Shown piece after piece: positions 35,674 to 44,520 of a stretch of DNA of 64,000 bases. The stretch spans positions 2,294,001 through 2,358,000 of the forward strand of contig NZ_CP093342.1 of NCBI RefSeq assembly GCF_022637555.1, given 5' to 3'. Origin of the DNA: Microbacterium sp. H1-D42 (GTDB taxonomy: Bacteria > Actinomycetota > Actinomycetes > Actinomycetales > Microbacteriaceae). The notes below the pieces were generated by a model, which was not told the DNA's origin, ran no database searches, and worked only from the letters and a program-made list of their open reading frames with translations. How positions within the stretch are numbered: the stretch's first letter is position 1; the number at the start of each line of letters is the position of its first letter. Position numbers and translations under genes: made by a program.

Positions 35674-36813
35674 CTACGGAGCAGCCAGGAGCGGTAGGAG
35701 CATCGCGACCGCAGCGGCTCCTTCGTGCTCGAAGCTCAACCTCTCAGCATTCGCATCCGATGCGTCCTTGAATGCCATGATCTGTTCGGCTGTCAGCGAT
35801 CGCAGCGAATCCGCGCAGCTGCGCGCATCGAAGCCGGTGCTGACGACGCCGAGACCGTACTCGCGCACGAGTCGCTCCATTTCGACCGTCGGGCCGATCG
35901 CCAGCGCCAGACGCCCCTGAACGAAGTCGAACAGTTTGTTCGGCAGCGTCAGACGCGCGTTCGTGTGCACGGGCGGGATCCAGAAGACACCCACATCGTA
36001 CGCGTTCAATGTGGCGGGCAGCATGGCCGGCGGCACCGGATCATGGAAGACGATGCGCGGGTCACCAGCGGCACGGTCACGCAGGGATCGCAGGTATTTG
36101 CCGCCGTCGGCGGCGGGAACGAGGTACATGTCGAGAGTGAACCGCGCGTCGAGCAGCTTCACAGCGTCGATCATCGTCTCCAGGTTGCGGCCGTGCACGG
36201 CTCCTCCGCTGTGCACCAACCGGATCCGGTTGGGCTGCACGGCGGTAGGCGACAGATCCTCGAACGGAGCAGCGTTGCGCATCACCTGTGGTCTCACGCC
36301 GAAGTCACGGTGATATAGCTTGGCAATCTCGCCCCCGACCGTGGTCATGACGGCCGCACGCGGCAGATACTTGCGGCAGAGGTGGACCATGAAGGGCGCT
36401 ACGAGAAGGCGCCATGACAGCACGTGCGTTCGCTCTTCCGGAGCCCACTCGTGCATGTCGGCCCACACCGGGGCATCGCCGGCGACGGCGAAGGCCAACC
36501 CCAGCACGCGAGCGTCATTCGCAACCACCAGGTCGAACTCGCGCCCGCGAAGCTGTCCGAGCGCGTACGCCACTCCAGGCGCCGTCAATTCGACGGAATC
36601 GAACCTGCGCAGCGCCAGCTTCATCACGCCCCCGAGTGTCTGAGGCAGAGAGAGACTGCCGTCTGGGACGCGGATGTGCTCGACGACTCCGTCAGGCTGA
36701 TCACCGTAGCCGACCGTGACGACATCGCCGAGTGCACGGAGGATGCCGATCTGGCGCAGCACTCGCGCGTCACGCCGGATGGGTGAGAGTGAGATGCAGA
36801 GGATGCGGGTCAC
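35674..36813 (-). CDS. Glycosyltransferase (GT4-like, GT-B fold)
   Basis: From GTG 36813 the product is 379 residues. It starts with RILCISLSPIRRDARVLRQI, has WADMHEWAPEERTH in the N-terminal half, and carries the donor-side pattern RLVHSGGAVHGRNLETMIDA, then PPVHTNARLTLPNKLFDFVQGRLALAIG, in which the usual E/D of the nucleotide-sugar site is replaced by N/K residues. It overlaps the upstream GT4 gene by 4 bases (GTGA). The substrates are unknown; the position beside WecB/WecC suggests use of a mannosaminuronate donor. Confidence 0.8.
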   Translation of the reverse strand: MTRILCISLSPIRRDARVLRQIGILRALGDVVTVGYGDQPDGVVEHIRVPDGSLSLPQTLGGVMKLALRRFDSVELTAPGVAYALGQLRGREFDLVVANDARVLGLAFAVAGDAPVWADMHEWAPEERTHVLSWRLLVAPFMVHLCRKYLPRAAVMTTVGGEIAKLYHRDFGVRPQVMRNAAPFEDLSPTAVQPNRIRLVHSGGAVHGRNLETMIDAVKLLDARFTLDMYLVPAADGGKYLRSLRDRAAGDPRIVFHDPVPPAMLPATLNAYDVGVFWIPPVHTNARLTLPNKLFDFVQGRLALAIGPTVEMERLVREYGLGVVSTGFDARSCADSLRSLTAEQIMAFKDASDANAERLSFEHEGAAAVAMLLPLLAAP

Positions 36814-37964
36814 CGGTGGAACTCCTCGTAGATGGCGGAAAGCCGGCGGGCGCTGGTGCTGAGGCTGCGATGCTCGACGACGAACGCTCGAGCTCTGCTG
36901 CCCATCTCCCGGCGACGATCCGGGGTCTGGGAGAGGGATTCGGCGAGCCTTTCCTGCAACGCGGCGACATCTCCCTCCGGGGCCAGCCATCCCGTCACAT
37001 CGGCTTCCATCATCTCGGAAGTGCCACCGCTGTCATACGCGATGACTGGGACACCGCACGCCTGCGCTTCGAGCAGAACCAGACCGGCGGCCTCCCTGGC
37101 ACGCCCGTTGATGCGGGTGGGAAGCGCGAGCGCGTGTGCTGAGTGCAGCAGATCCCGCACCTCGGCGCTGGCGCGCCCGCCGAGCACGTGCACATGGGGC
37201 AGATCCCGTGCAGCCTCCTCCAGTCCTGCTCGCGCCGGCCCATCGCCGACGAAGACCAGCTCGTGCGGGTGATCGTCGATGACCGCACTCGACGCAGTCA
37301 GCAGATCGAATACGCCCTTGACGTCGACCAGGCGGCCGACAAAGAGCAATCGCCGGGTCCCTGCCTCATCGACTGCCGGCGACGGCGCGAAGATATCCGT
37401 ATCGACACCCTGGTAGTGCACGCGAACCCGGTCAGGGGAGGCGCCGCCCTGCACGGCGATACCGGCGATGTACTCGCTCACCGCCAGGATCAGGTCCGCC
37501 TCGCGATACGCCGTCTTCACCTCGCGCTGCATGGCGAGCAGCGCGGGGCGTGCACGGACTCCCCGCTCGCGCAGCGGTGTGAGCGGGACGAACGCATCGC
37601 CACCATGCACTGTGACGATCAGGGGTCGTCGGGTGCGTCTGGCGGCCGACACCGCGGCGCGTGACCCGTACGCGAAGTGCTGATGGATGACGTCTGGCGC
37701 CCACCGCGCGATGCGACGGGCTGTCGCCTGCCACAGCAGCGCCCCGATCTGCTCCCGTCGACGCACGGGCAGTCGGTTCGCTATGGGAAGAGACTCCGTC
37801 AGCGTCTCATCCAGCTTGATCCCGTCGAGCGCAGACGAGTCGGTGATGTGGGCGGTTCCCGTGAAGATCCGCACTTCGTGCACCGCACGCAGCATCCGCG
37901 CATGGGCGACGGCGAAGTACGTCGGAGGGATGAGAAGGGATCCCTTCGTCACCGCTACGCGCAT
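36810..37964 (-). CDS. Glycosyltransferase family 4
   Basis: The 384-residue GT-B enzyme has HQHFAYGSRAAVSA and TVHGGDAF in the N-terminal acceptor half and the GT4 donor pattern VGRLVDVKGVFDLL, then EAAGLVLLEAQACGVPVIAYDSGGTSEM (EX7E). I chose ATG 37964, which has GGAGGAG just upstream; a TTG four codons earlier is less likely. A TAACAT -10 box (37984-37989) precedes it, so it begins the unit that continues with the next GT and possibly wecB. Confidence 0.86.
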   Translation of the reverse strand: MRVAVTKGSLLIPPTYFAVAHARMLRAVHEVRIFTGTAHITDSSALDGIKLDETLTESLPIANRLPVRRREQIGALLWQATARRIARWAPDVIHQHFAYGSRAAVSAARRTRRPLIVTVHGGDAFVPLTPLRERGVRARPALLAMQREVKTAYREADLILAVSEYIAGIAVQGGASPDRVRVHYQGVDTDIFAPSPAVDEAGTRRLLFVGRLVDVKGVFDLLTASSAVIDDHPHELVFVGDGPARAGLEEAARDLPHVHVLGGRASAEVRDLLHSAHALALPTRINGRAREAAGLVLLEAQACGVPVIAYDSGGTSEMMEADVTGWLAPEGDVAALQERLAESLSQTPDRRREMGSRARAFVVEHRSLSTSARRLSAIYEEFHR

Positions 37965-38037
37965 CTGCTCCTCCAAGAACCCGATGTTATTGTTAGGCGT
38001 TCTCGCCCTCTGATCACTTATTCTCAGCAGGTTCGCC
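37965..38037. promoter_or_regulatory. Divergent promoter region between two GT genes
   Basis: On the minus strand TAACAT (37984-37989) precedes a short leader with GGAGGAG. On the plus strand TATTCT (38019-38024) lies 13 bases before the TTG start at 38038. The region is AT-rich compared with its surroundings. Confidence 0.5.
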
Positions 38038-39366
38038 TTGTCGCACGTCTCGCCGCCTCACCTACTCTATGTTGCCTGGGGCTTTCCTCCGTCACGCAGC
38101 GGTGGTGCGTACCGGCTTCTCGCGACCGCCAATGCGTTCGCGAGAGAAGGTTGGGAGGTCACGGTCCTCACCGTGCCCCGTGAGGTGTTCCTGCGCAGCA
38201 CGGGCATCGACCCCTCGATGGAGGAGCGCGTGGATCCGCGCATCCGCGTGGAGCGTATCCCGTTCCCCCACGATGAGACGGTCCTGGACCTGCGAACGTG
38301 GAGCAGCTTCCGAGCGCATGCCCCCGAACTGTGGAACGGCTGGCGAGGCTGGCGTACGTCCCGCGTCTTCCCCGAACCCCGATATGGACTGTGGCGCACG
38401 AATCTGGAACAGGCGGCGACGCGCATCCACCGCGAGCGACCGGTCACCCTCACAATCGGCTCCGGGAACCCGAACGTCGTACACACCGCGGGTTTCCATC
38501 TGAAGAACACCGCCGGAGTCCCGTTCATCATGGACTACCGCGACACGTGGCAGCTGGACATGTACTCCGGACGCCGGACGCTCACCGACCGGCATCCCGG
38601 TGCCCGATGGGAGCGACGTCTCATCGAGACTGCGGATGAGGTCTGGTTCGTCAATGAGCCGATCGCACAATGGCACCGGCAGCTGTACCCGGACGCCGCG
38701 GGCCGCGTCCAGGTGGTCTCGAACGGATTCGACCCGGAGTTCGTCGGAGACGTAGCCCCTCCACGCGCCGACCGCTCCGAAGGGCTCGTGTTCGGGAACA
38801 TCGGCACGATGACCTCCCAGACCCCCATCCCGCAGCTCGTGGATGGATGGCTGACAGCCCGGGCTGGCGGCGCGCTGCAGGATGCACGGATCGACCTCTA
38901 CGGGTACCTCGGTCATCAGGGCGACGACGAGGGCGGTGTGCTGTCGACCATCGCGCGCGTTCACGACGGCTCCGTCCGGTACGTCGGCCCGGTTTCGAAG
39001 GCCGAGATCTCTGACACCTACGCCGGATTCGACGCGCTGATACTGCCGCTCGGCACAAGCCGCTTCATGACAAGCGGGAAGGTCTTCGAGTACATGTCGA
39101 CGGGTCTTCCGATCGTGTCGGTGCATGACCCGGTGAACGCTGTAAGCGACACGCTGCGCGGTTACCCCGCTTGGGCGCCCGCCGCCTCGCTGAGCGCGCG
39201 GGACATCGCCGACGCTCTCACTCGCGCCGCTGACCTCGCAGCCGGACAGACGCTCGATGACCGACGGCGGGCGCGGGAGTGGGCAAGCCGCTACGAGCGC
39301 GCACACATCCTTCGGCCCGTTGCGCAGAACTGGCGTCAGCGACTCACCCGAGAGGTCGGTGTCTGA
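38038..39366 (+). CDS. Glycosyltransferase (GT4-like), copy A of a duplicated module
   Basis: The 442-residue protein begins at TTG 38038. It has LLYVAWGFPPSRSGGAYRL, AFAREGWEVTVLT, FIMDYRDTW, DEVWFVNEPIAQWH and the donor-side FMTSGKVFEYMSTGLPIVSV (the E of EX7E is present). The protein is clearly paralogous to the minus-strand gene at 40200-41531 (LLLTAWAFPPARTSGVYR, ILDYRDAW, WFVNDPIRVWH, GVTSGKVYEYAATGLPIVSV). Its stop overlaps the start of the small gene that follows (TGATG), so the two are coupled. Sugar and acceptor are unknown. Confidence 0.84.
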   Translation: MSHVSPPHLLYVAWGFPPSRSGGAYRLLATANAFAREGWEVTVLTVPREVFLRSTGIDPSMEERVDPRIRVERIPFPHDETVLDLRTWSSFRAHAPELWNGWRGWRTSRVFPEPRYGLWRTNLEQAATRIHRERPVTLTIGSGNPNVVHTAGFHLKNTAGVPFIMDYRDTWQLDMYSGRRTLTDRHPGARWERRLIETADEVWFVNEPIAQWHRQLYPDAAGRVQVVSNGFDPEFVGDVAPPRADRSEGLVFGNIGTMTSQTPIPQLVDGWLTARAGGALQDARIDLYGYLGHQGDDEGGVLSTIARVHDGSVRYVGPVSKAEISDTYAGFDALILPLGTSRFMTSGKVFEYMSTGLPIVSVHDPVNAVSDTLRGYPAWAPAASLSARDIADALTRAADLAAGQTLDDRRRAREWASRYERAHILRPVAQNWRQRLTREVGV

Positions 39367-39788
39367 TGCGCATCGTCGCCATCATGTCCAGCGGTCAGGA
39401 GAATCCCGCGCTCGCTGAGCTCGCTGCGCAGGCGGAAGTCATCCGTGTCCGCCCGGCGTCGAAGAACGCGGGCACTCCCGAGCACCCACTCACCCTTCCA
39501 AGCCAGGGGCCCGTAGCGCGTCGCATCGAACGACTGGCCTGGGGCTCTGCACTCGGCCGAAATCTGATCCGCATCACCCCTCTGGATCGGTCTCGACGAC
39601 TGTGGAGCGCGGCGAGAAGAGATCCCGTTCTGCGCGACCTGGTCCGCGAAGCGGACGTCGTGGTCGCCCTCGACCGAGACGCCATCCTCACCGTATGGAA
39701 ACTCTCCCGGATGCGCGAACTCGGGGTGTCCTGGGACGCCGTCTACGGCGGTACCGCCGCGCTGTTCGCACTCAATAATCGCGGCTGA
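39366..39788 (+). CDS. Small protein of unknown function, copy A
   Basis: The 140-residue protein starts at the ATG in the TGATG overlap with the GT gene. It reads MRIVAIMSS at the start (a Rossmann-like first strand), then RITPLDRSRRLW, READVVVALDRDAILTVWKL and DAVYGGTAALFAL. The minus-strand gene at 39772-40203 has the same landmarks (RRLTPLDPGAMF, AEADLLVSTERDAHFAVWRT, SAVAGFPAARAAV), so they are paralogues. The shape resembles the N-terminal half of a GT-B enzyme without a donor domain. I know no named family. It may be a partner subunit of the adjacent GT. The last 17 bases overlap the end of its paralogue on the other strand. Confidence 0.72.
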   Translation: MRIVAIMSSGQENPALAELAAQAEVIRVRPASKNAGTPEHPLTLPSQGPVARRIERLAWGSALGRNLIRITPLDRSRRLWSAARRDPVLRDLVREADVVVALDRDAILTVWKLSRMRELGVSWDAVYGGTAALFALNNRG

Positions 39789-40203
39789 AGCGGTCCACGG
39801 CAGCTCGTGCCGCCGGGAATCCGGCGACTGCCGAGATCCTCCGTCCCCGCGCCGAGAGATCACGCGCCGTCCGCCAGACCGCGAAGTGCGCATCGCGTTC
39901 GGTCGACACGAGAAGATCCGCTTCGGCGATCGCGGCTCCCGCATCGGCCGACCTGCGTACCCGGTGTGCGAACATCGCGCCGGGATCCAAAGGCGTCAGC
40001 CGCCGAAGCACACGACCGGGCGGTGTGCGGCGCGCGTACTCGGACAGTCGCTCCCGAATGCCGGATCCCCCCACCGCAACGGAGTATGCGCCGTCCCACT
40101 GCGCGTGAGCAGCGGACACGACGGTGACTTCGGCGTGATCGGTGAGCGTGGCGAGGCTCGCCCTGATATCGTCTGCAGTCGGCGCGAACACGACGATCTT
40201 CAT
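39772..40203 (-). CDS. Small protein of unknown function, copy B
   Basis: The 143-residue paralogue of the plus-strand small gene has MKIVVFAPT at the start, then RRLTPLDPG, EADLLVSTERDAHFAVWRTARDL and RISAVAGFPAARAAV. The conserved core is TPLD, an EAD-hydrophobic strand, RDA and VW. The start overlaps the stop of its own GT partner by 4 bases (ATGA), mirroring copy A. No membrane segment or signal peptide is visible, so it should be cytoplasmic. It is the last gene of a run of overlapping genes that begins near 49.6 kb. Confidence 0.72.
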   Translation of the reverse strand: MKIVVFAPTADDIRASLATLTDHAEVTVVSAAHAQWDGAYSVAVGGSGIRERLSEYARRTPPGRVLRRLTPLDPGAMFAHRVRRSADAGAAIAEADLLVSTERDAHFAVWRTARDLSARGRRISAVAGFPAARAAVDRFSRDY

Positions 40204-41531
40204 GCTCTTGACCTCGCATCCAGAGCAGCTTCGACGTCCGCGACGGCCGCCGCCAGGATGCGCGTGCGCTCCCAGCGACCGCCGGATGAGATCGTGCGGC
40301 GTCGGTCTTCCACGGTGGTGGACTGCACCTGGCGCGCGGCCGCGAGCAGGGCGTCGGCGATGTCTGCTGTGTCAAGAGAACGAGGTGCGTGCCAGTGGTC
40401 GGTATCGTCGAGCACCTCGCCGACGGGTGTCTCGGGAGTATGCACCGAAACGATGGGCAGCCCTGTCGCTGCGTACTCATAGACCTTGCCGCTGGTGACA
40501 CCGGGGCCGCTGGGCAGCGCCAGCAGCAGTGCGTCGAACTGCTGGTACGCTTCCGCGAGCCGGCTGCGCTTCACCGGGCCTTCGTAGACGATGCCAAGGG
40601 GCTCGGCTTCGGCCAGCGCCGCCATGAGCTGCGGGCTGCCCACTCCCGTGCGGCCCAGGTGTCCACGCAGCACAAGACGTGTTCCCGGTGGCATCAGCAG
40701 GCGGGCGGTTCGCCACGCTTCGACGACCTCGTCAAGCGGAAACGCGCCGAAGTTGATCGTCCCGATGTAGCCGAAGGTCAACGGACCGCTCGAGCAGTCG
40801 CGATGTGGCACCCCCAACGCCTCTGGCCCCGAGGCGTGCGCGGGGAGATCGAAGCCGTTGCGCACCGTGCGCATGACCGAGGCGCTTCCCGGGTACTCGC
40901 CGGCATGCCAGACGCGGATCGGGTCGTTGACGAACCAGACCTGGAAGGCGCTGCGCATCAGCCCCCGCTCGCGCCGGCGGACAGCATCCGTCAGGCCCGC
41001 GGGCGGCTTCCCGGTGAAGGTGAGGAAAGTCCACGCGTCACGATAATCGAGGATGTACGGCACCCCGTGCTTCGCGTGCAGGTGCTCTCCCGGAACGAAG
41101 TCGACGTACGGTGCGGCGGTGCCCAGCGCGAGGTCGACCGGACGGGCTGAATGCACAGCTTCGGCTGTCCTGCGCAGGGGCGGGGCCCACGATCCGTACC
41201 ATGCCTCAGGAAACTCACGCTGATCCCGACGCAGTCGGCGGCGTGTCCAGAACTCAGGCTGACGAGCGCGAGTCCGTGACCACTCGGTGATGTCAGTCGA
41301 CAGCTCATGGTGTTCAAGCGGCACCTCGATGATGTCGATACGCGGATCGATCGTCTCGAGCAGCGTCTCGTCCGACACCTCATTGGCGCGAAACAGCGCC
41401 GCTGGACCAGTGAGCACGGTCACGTGCCAGCCGGCGCGCACGAACGCATTGGCGATGCCGGCCGCGCGATAGACGCCGCTGGTTCTGGCCGGCGGAAATG
41501 CCCATGCCGTCAGCAGCAGGTGCCTGCTCAT
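40200..41531 (-). CDS. Glycosyltransferase (GT4-like), copy B of a duplicated module
   Basis: This 443-residue paralogue of the GT at 38038-39366 has the same landmarks in the same order: HLLLTAWAFPPARTSGVYR, AFVRAGWHVTVLTGP, YILDYRDAW, VWFVNDPIRVWH, LTFGYIGTINFG and GVTSGKVYEYAATGLPIVSV. ATGA overlaps join it to the GT gene upstream and to the small gene downstream. The two modules face each other tail to tail. The enzyme should act on a lipid-linked intermediate on the cytoplasmic face; substrates are unknown. Confidence 0.84.
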   Translation of the reverse strand: MSRHLLLTAWAFPPARTSGVYRAAGIANAFVRAGWHVTVLTGPAALFRANEVSDETLLETIDPRIDIIEVPLEHHELSTDITEWSRTRARQPEFWTRRRLRRDQREFPEAWYGSWAPPLRRTAEAVHSARPVDLALGTAAPYVDFVPGEHLHAKHGVPYILDYRDAWTFLTFTGKPPAGLTDAVRRRERGLMRSAFQVWFVNDPIRVWHAGEYPGSASVMRTVRNGFDLPAHASGPEALGVPHRDCSSGPLTFGYIGTINFGAFPLDEVVEAWRTARLLMPPGTRLVLRGHLGRTGVGSPQLMAALAEAEPLGIVYEGPVKRSRLAEAYQQFDALLLALPSGPGVTSGKVYEYAATGLPIVSVHTPETPVGEVLDDTDHWHAPRSLDTADIADALLAAARQVQSTTVEDRRRTISSGGRWERTRILAAAVADVEAALDARSRA

Positions 41532-42733
41532 GGCTGCGCCCTGAGGAACGGCTCGAGAACCTGTGCAGAAAGCATCCCGTCGTGCACCGCGCGCACGAAA
41601 GCGGGGCCGCGCTGTGCCACCTCGCGGTAGTGGTCGGGACGTGAACGGATGTCGTCGAGCACCTCGCGCAGCGTAGCCGGGGTCGCTTCGACGACAGGCA
41701 ATTCCAAACCCGTGGTCTCGCGCACGTGATCGCGCACCTGATCGTGCACGTGCGCAACGGCGATGCGGCCGGCTGCCATGGCTTCAACCGAGGTGACCGA
41801 GTACATGCCCAATGCGAACTGCTCGAGCACAACGTCGGCCTCGGAGTACAGAGCCGGCATCTGGCGCGACGGCACACGGATGACGCGCCGATAGTCGATC
41901 GCTTCCGAGTCGTGCATCGTCTGCACGATCGGTTCGATCAGCGCGGTGCCCTTGACCCGCGGGTTGGTGGGCGCGTGCAGAACGACAGGACGGACATCGC
42001 GAAGGATCTCGCTCGAGTCCGCCCAACGGTCGGGGTCCACGACGATGGGCAGCCACTGCGCACCGGGCCTGTCAAGTAGCATCTCCGGCGTTGAGACGAA
42101 CACCGGCGCAGCGACACGGTCGAGCACGCGCTGGTTGAAAGCGGCTCGGGCCTGGAGCCTGCTCACCCAATCGGTCGGCGCATCGCGGAACGGAGACCAT
42201 TCGTCAAGTTGGGCATGCCGGTCGGGCAGTCGGATGTCGGTGCCATGGCACAGCATCCCGATCTGCACCCCCCGTGCCCGCAGCCACTCGACTTCGCGGG
42301 CCACGACCTTGTCGCTGGCCGCGCCGAACATTGAAGACACCGCCTCGATCATCACGTGTGTGAAACCAGATCCGACGGTGTCACGCTGGGCGACGCCCCA
42401 GCGCCGGGAGTTGGTATAGACCGCGTCAGGCACCCGGTAATCGACTGGAAAGTCAAGCCCGCCGTTGTCGCCCGCGAGCATCGACACCGCGCCGACCCCC
42501 GGCAACCGCTCAGCGGCACGAGCCCAGCTATCACCTTGGCCGGCGAAGTTGCGCGGCCCGACCAGCAGTCGCACGTCCGTCGCTGGTGGGCGAACCGGCG
42601 CAGGCACATCCCGTGGTCGGTAGCGCCCCGTTTCCGGGCCGGTGCGAGCGGTGATCACTTCGGGCAGATAGGTGCGCAGCAGGCGCTTGCCCATGCGCCA
42701 ACGCGACGAGACGAGACCCGCGAGACTACTCAC
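41528..42733 (-). CDS. Glycosyltransferase, GT4-like
   Basis: The 401-residue protein has VRLLVGPRNFAGQGDSWARA and HGTDIRLPDRHA in the N-terminal half, PIVVDPDRW as a linker, and VVLHAPTNPRVKGT then VLEQFALGMYSVTSVEAMAAGRIAVAHV in the donor half, where an acidic residue pair is recognisable (LEQF...VEAM). It sits between the ABC flippase and the copy B GT with 4-base overlaps on both sides. The acceptor is unknown. Confidence 0.8.
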   Translation of the reverse strand: MSSLAGLVSSRWRMGKRLLRTYLPEVITARTGPETGRYRPRDVPAPVRPPATDVRLLVGPRNFAGQGDSWARAAERLPGVGAVSMLAGDNGGLDFPVDYRVPDAVYTNSRRWGVAQRDTVGSGFTHVMIEAVSSMFGAASDKVVAREVEWLRARGVQIGMLCHGTDIRLPDRHAQLDEWSPFRDAPTDWVSRLQARAAFNQRVLDRVAAPVFVSTPEMLLDRPGAQWLPIVVDPDRWADSSEILRDVRPVVLHAPTNPRVKGTALIEPIVQTMHDSEAIDYRRVIRVPSRQMPALYSEADVVLEQFALGMYSVTSVEAMAAGRIAVAHVHDQVRDHVRETTGLELPVVEATPATLREVLDDIRSRPDHYREVAQRGPAFVRAVHDGMLSAQVLEPFLRAQP

Positions 42734-44520
42734 GCCAACCCCGAAAGCCGCGCCAGGAGCGCGAAATCCTCGTGCTCGGTGGCGACCTCGTCAAAGGTGC
42801 CTGTGGCGGCAATGCGGCCCTCCTGCATGAACAGGACCTGATCGGAAGCCCGGATAGTCGAGAGCCGGTGAGCGACCGCGATGACGGTGACCTCACCGTG
42901 CAGTTCGTGAATCGCCTCGGTCACGTTCGCCTCGGTCTTGCTGTCAAGCGCACTGGTAGCCTCATCGAGCACAAGGACGAGTGGGTCCGTGTACAGAGCG
43001 CGAGCGATGCCGAGCCGCTGGCGCTGGCCCCCGGAGAGCGTCATGCCGCGCTCACCGACCGTGGAATGCACGCCGCCATCACGGTCTGAGATCACCTCCC
43101 ACAGCTGTGCACGGCGGGCAGCGCGCTCAACGCGTTCGAGATCGTAGCTGTTGTCCCACACCAGTGCGATGTTCTGGGCAATGGTGCCATCGAACAGCGC
43201 CACATCCTGTGGAACGTAGCCCACGTGGTGACGCCACGCTGCGAGGACGTCCTGCAGCGGTCTGCCGTCGATGAGGATGCGCCCCGAACTCGGCGAGATG
43301 AGCCCCAGGAGCAGATCAACGAGGGTTGATTTGCCCGCGCCCGATGGCCCTGCGATTCCTACCGTCGTCCCCATTCGGATATCGAGACTGAGCCCTTCGA
43401 CGGCGGGGGTCGAGGAGCCGGGGAACGTGAACGCGACGTCTTCGAGAGCGAGCACGTGCGGAGCAGACGGCAGCGGCTCGCGTCCGAGATGCTCCTGCGC
43501 CTTCAGATATTCCTCCGCCGACTCGATGTCGGCGATCACGGTGTCGACATACGGCGCTGTGGTGACGGTGCGTGTGATGACGGATTGGAAGCCGGTGAGG
43601 GCGGGCACCAACCTGAAGCCGGCGATGCCGAACAACGCGACCGCGCCGATGGCGTCCTGCGGCCCATTGATCGGCCCGCCGACGAAGTACGCGACACCGC
43701 CCGTGAGCAGGAATCCGCCGATGACCGCGGAATCGAAGATGAAGCGGGGCACGGCCGAGAGGAAGTTCGAGTTCGACCGGGCGCGGGCCGAAAGGGATCG
43801 TTGCTTCTCGACGACGACTTCGACTTCGGAGGCCTTATCACGCAGCGTGATCTCTTTCAGCGCCGACACCATGCCCGAGATCAGTGCAGCCGCGGCCATC
43901 TGCGAGTCGCGCGCGACTCGAGCCGCCTGGCGTGTGCGCCCGCCCAACACGAAGTACTGCAAAGCGGCGATACCTACCAGATACACTGCGGTGATCAGCG
44001 CGGTCAGCGGCTGCGCCACGACGATCACCGCCAGCACGCCGATCGAGGTGACGAGCAGGCCGGGCAGTGTGGTGACCGGCAGAAGGAAACCGCTTGTCAC
44101 GTTCGCAACACCGGTGTTTGCCATCTGCACAACCTGAGCGGAATTTCGGCGGAGTCGGTCGGTCCACGGTGCACGAAGGTAAGCAGCGAGCAGCCGAGCG
44201 CCGACACGGACCTCGAACTCCGCGAATCGCCGGGTTGCAATCCACTGCAGACCCACATTCGCAGCCGACTTCGCAATGACCAGCACCGAAAGGCCCGCGA
44301 TCATCCAGACCAGCGCCGATTCGGGCATCGCTCCGACGATCGGCAGTGAGATCGCGCTCCCCGTCGCCGCCGCTGCCAGCGTCAGCGCCAACAGCATCAG
44401 CGCGATCACATCGACGATCGACAGCAGGGCTGCGACGACGGAGTACCACAATAGAAACCGCCGCGCGGACTGCGGAAGATACGGCAGCAGGCGCCGCAAC
44501 AGGACAGTGATCTGCTTCAT
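42730..44520 (-). CDS. ABC half-transporter, PglK/MsbA-like lipid-linked glycan flippase
   Basis: The 596-residue protein fuses a six-helix exporter domain (about 1-320) to an ATPase with Walker A GPSGAGKST, signature LSGGQRQRLGIARAL and Walker B LVLVLDEATSALD. Half-transporters of this layout in glycan loci are PglK-like flippases of polyprenyl-diphosphate oligosaccharides. It overlaps the oxidoreductase gene upstream and the GT gene downstream by 4 bases each. Its place among GTs supports flipping of the unit that they assemble. Peptide or lipid export is the alternative. Confidence 0.87.
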   Translation of the reverse strand: MKQITVLLRRLLPYLPQSARRFLLWYSVVAALLSIVDVIALMLLALTLAAAATGSAISLPIVGAMPESALVWMIAGLSVLVIAKSAANVGLQWIATRRFAEFEVRVGARLLAAYLRAPWTDRLRRNSAQVVQMANTGVANVTSGFLLPVTTLPGLLVTSIGVLAVIVVAQPLTALITAVYLVGIAALQYFVLGGRTRQAARVARDSQMAAAALISGMVSALKEITLRDKASEVEVVVEKQRSLSARARSNSNFLSAVPRFIFDSAVIGGFLLTGGVAYFVGGPINGPQDAIGAVALFGIAGFRLVPALTGFQSVITRTVTTAPYVDTVIADIESAEEYLKAQEHLGREPLPSAPHVLALEDVAFTFPGSSTPAVEGLSLDIRMGTTVGIAGPSGAGKSTLVDLLLGLISPSSGRILIDGRPLQDVLAAWRHHVGYVPQDVALFDGTIAQNIALVWDNSYDLERVERAARRAQLWEVISDRDGGVHSTVGERGMTLSGGQRQRLGIARALYTDPLVLVLDEATSALDSKTEANVTEAIHELHGEVTVIAVAHRLSTIRASDQVLFMQEGRIAATGTFDEVATEHEDFALLARLSGLA

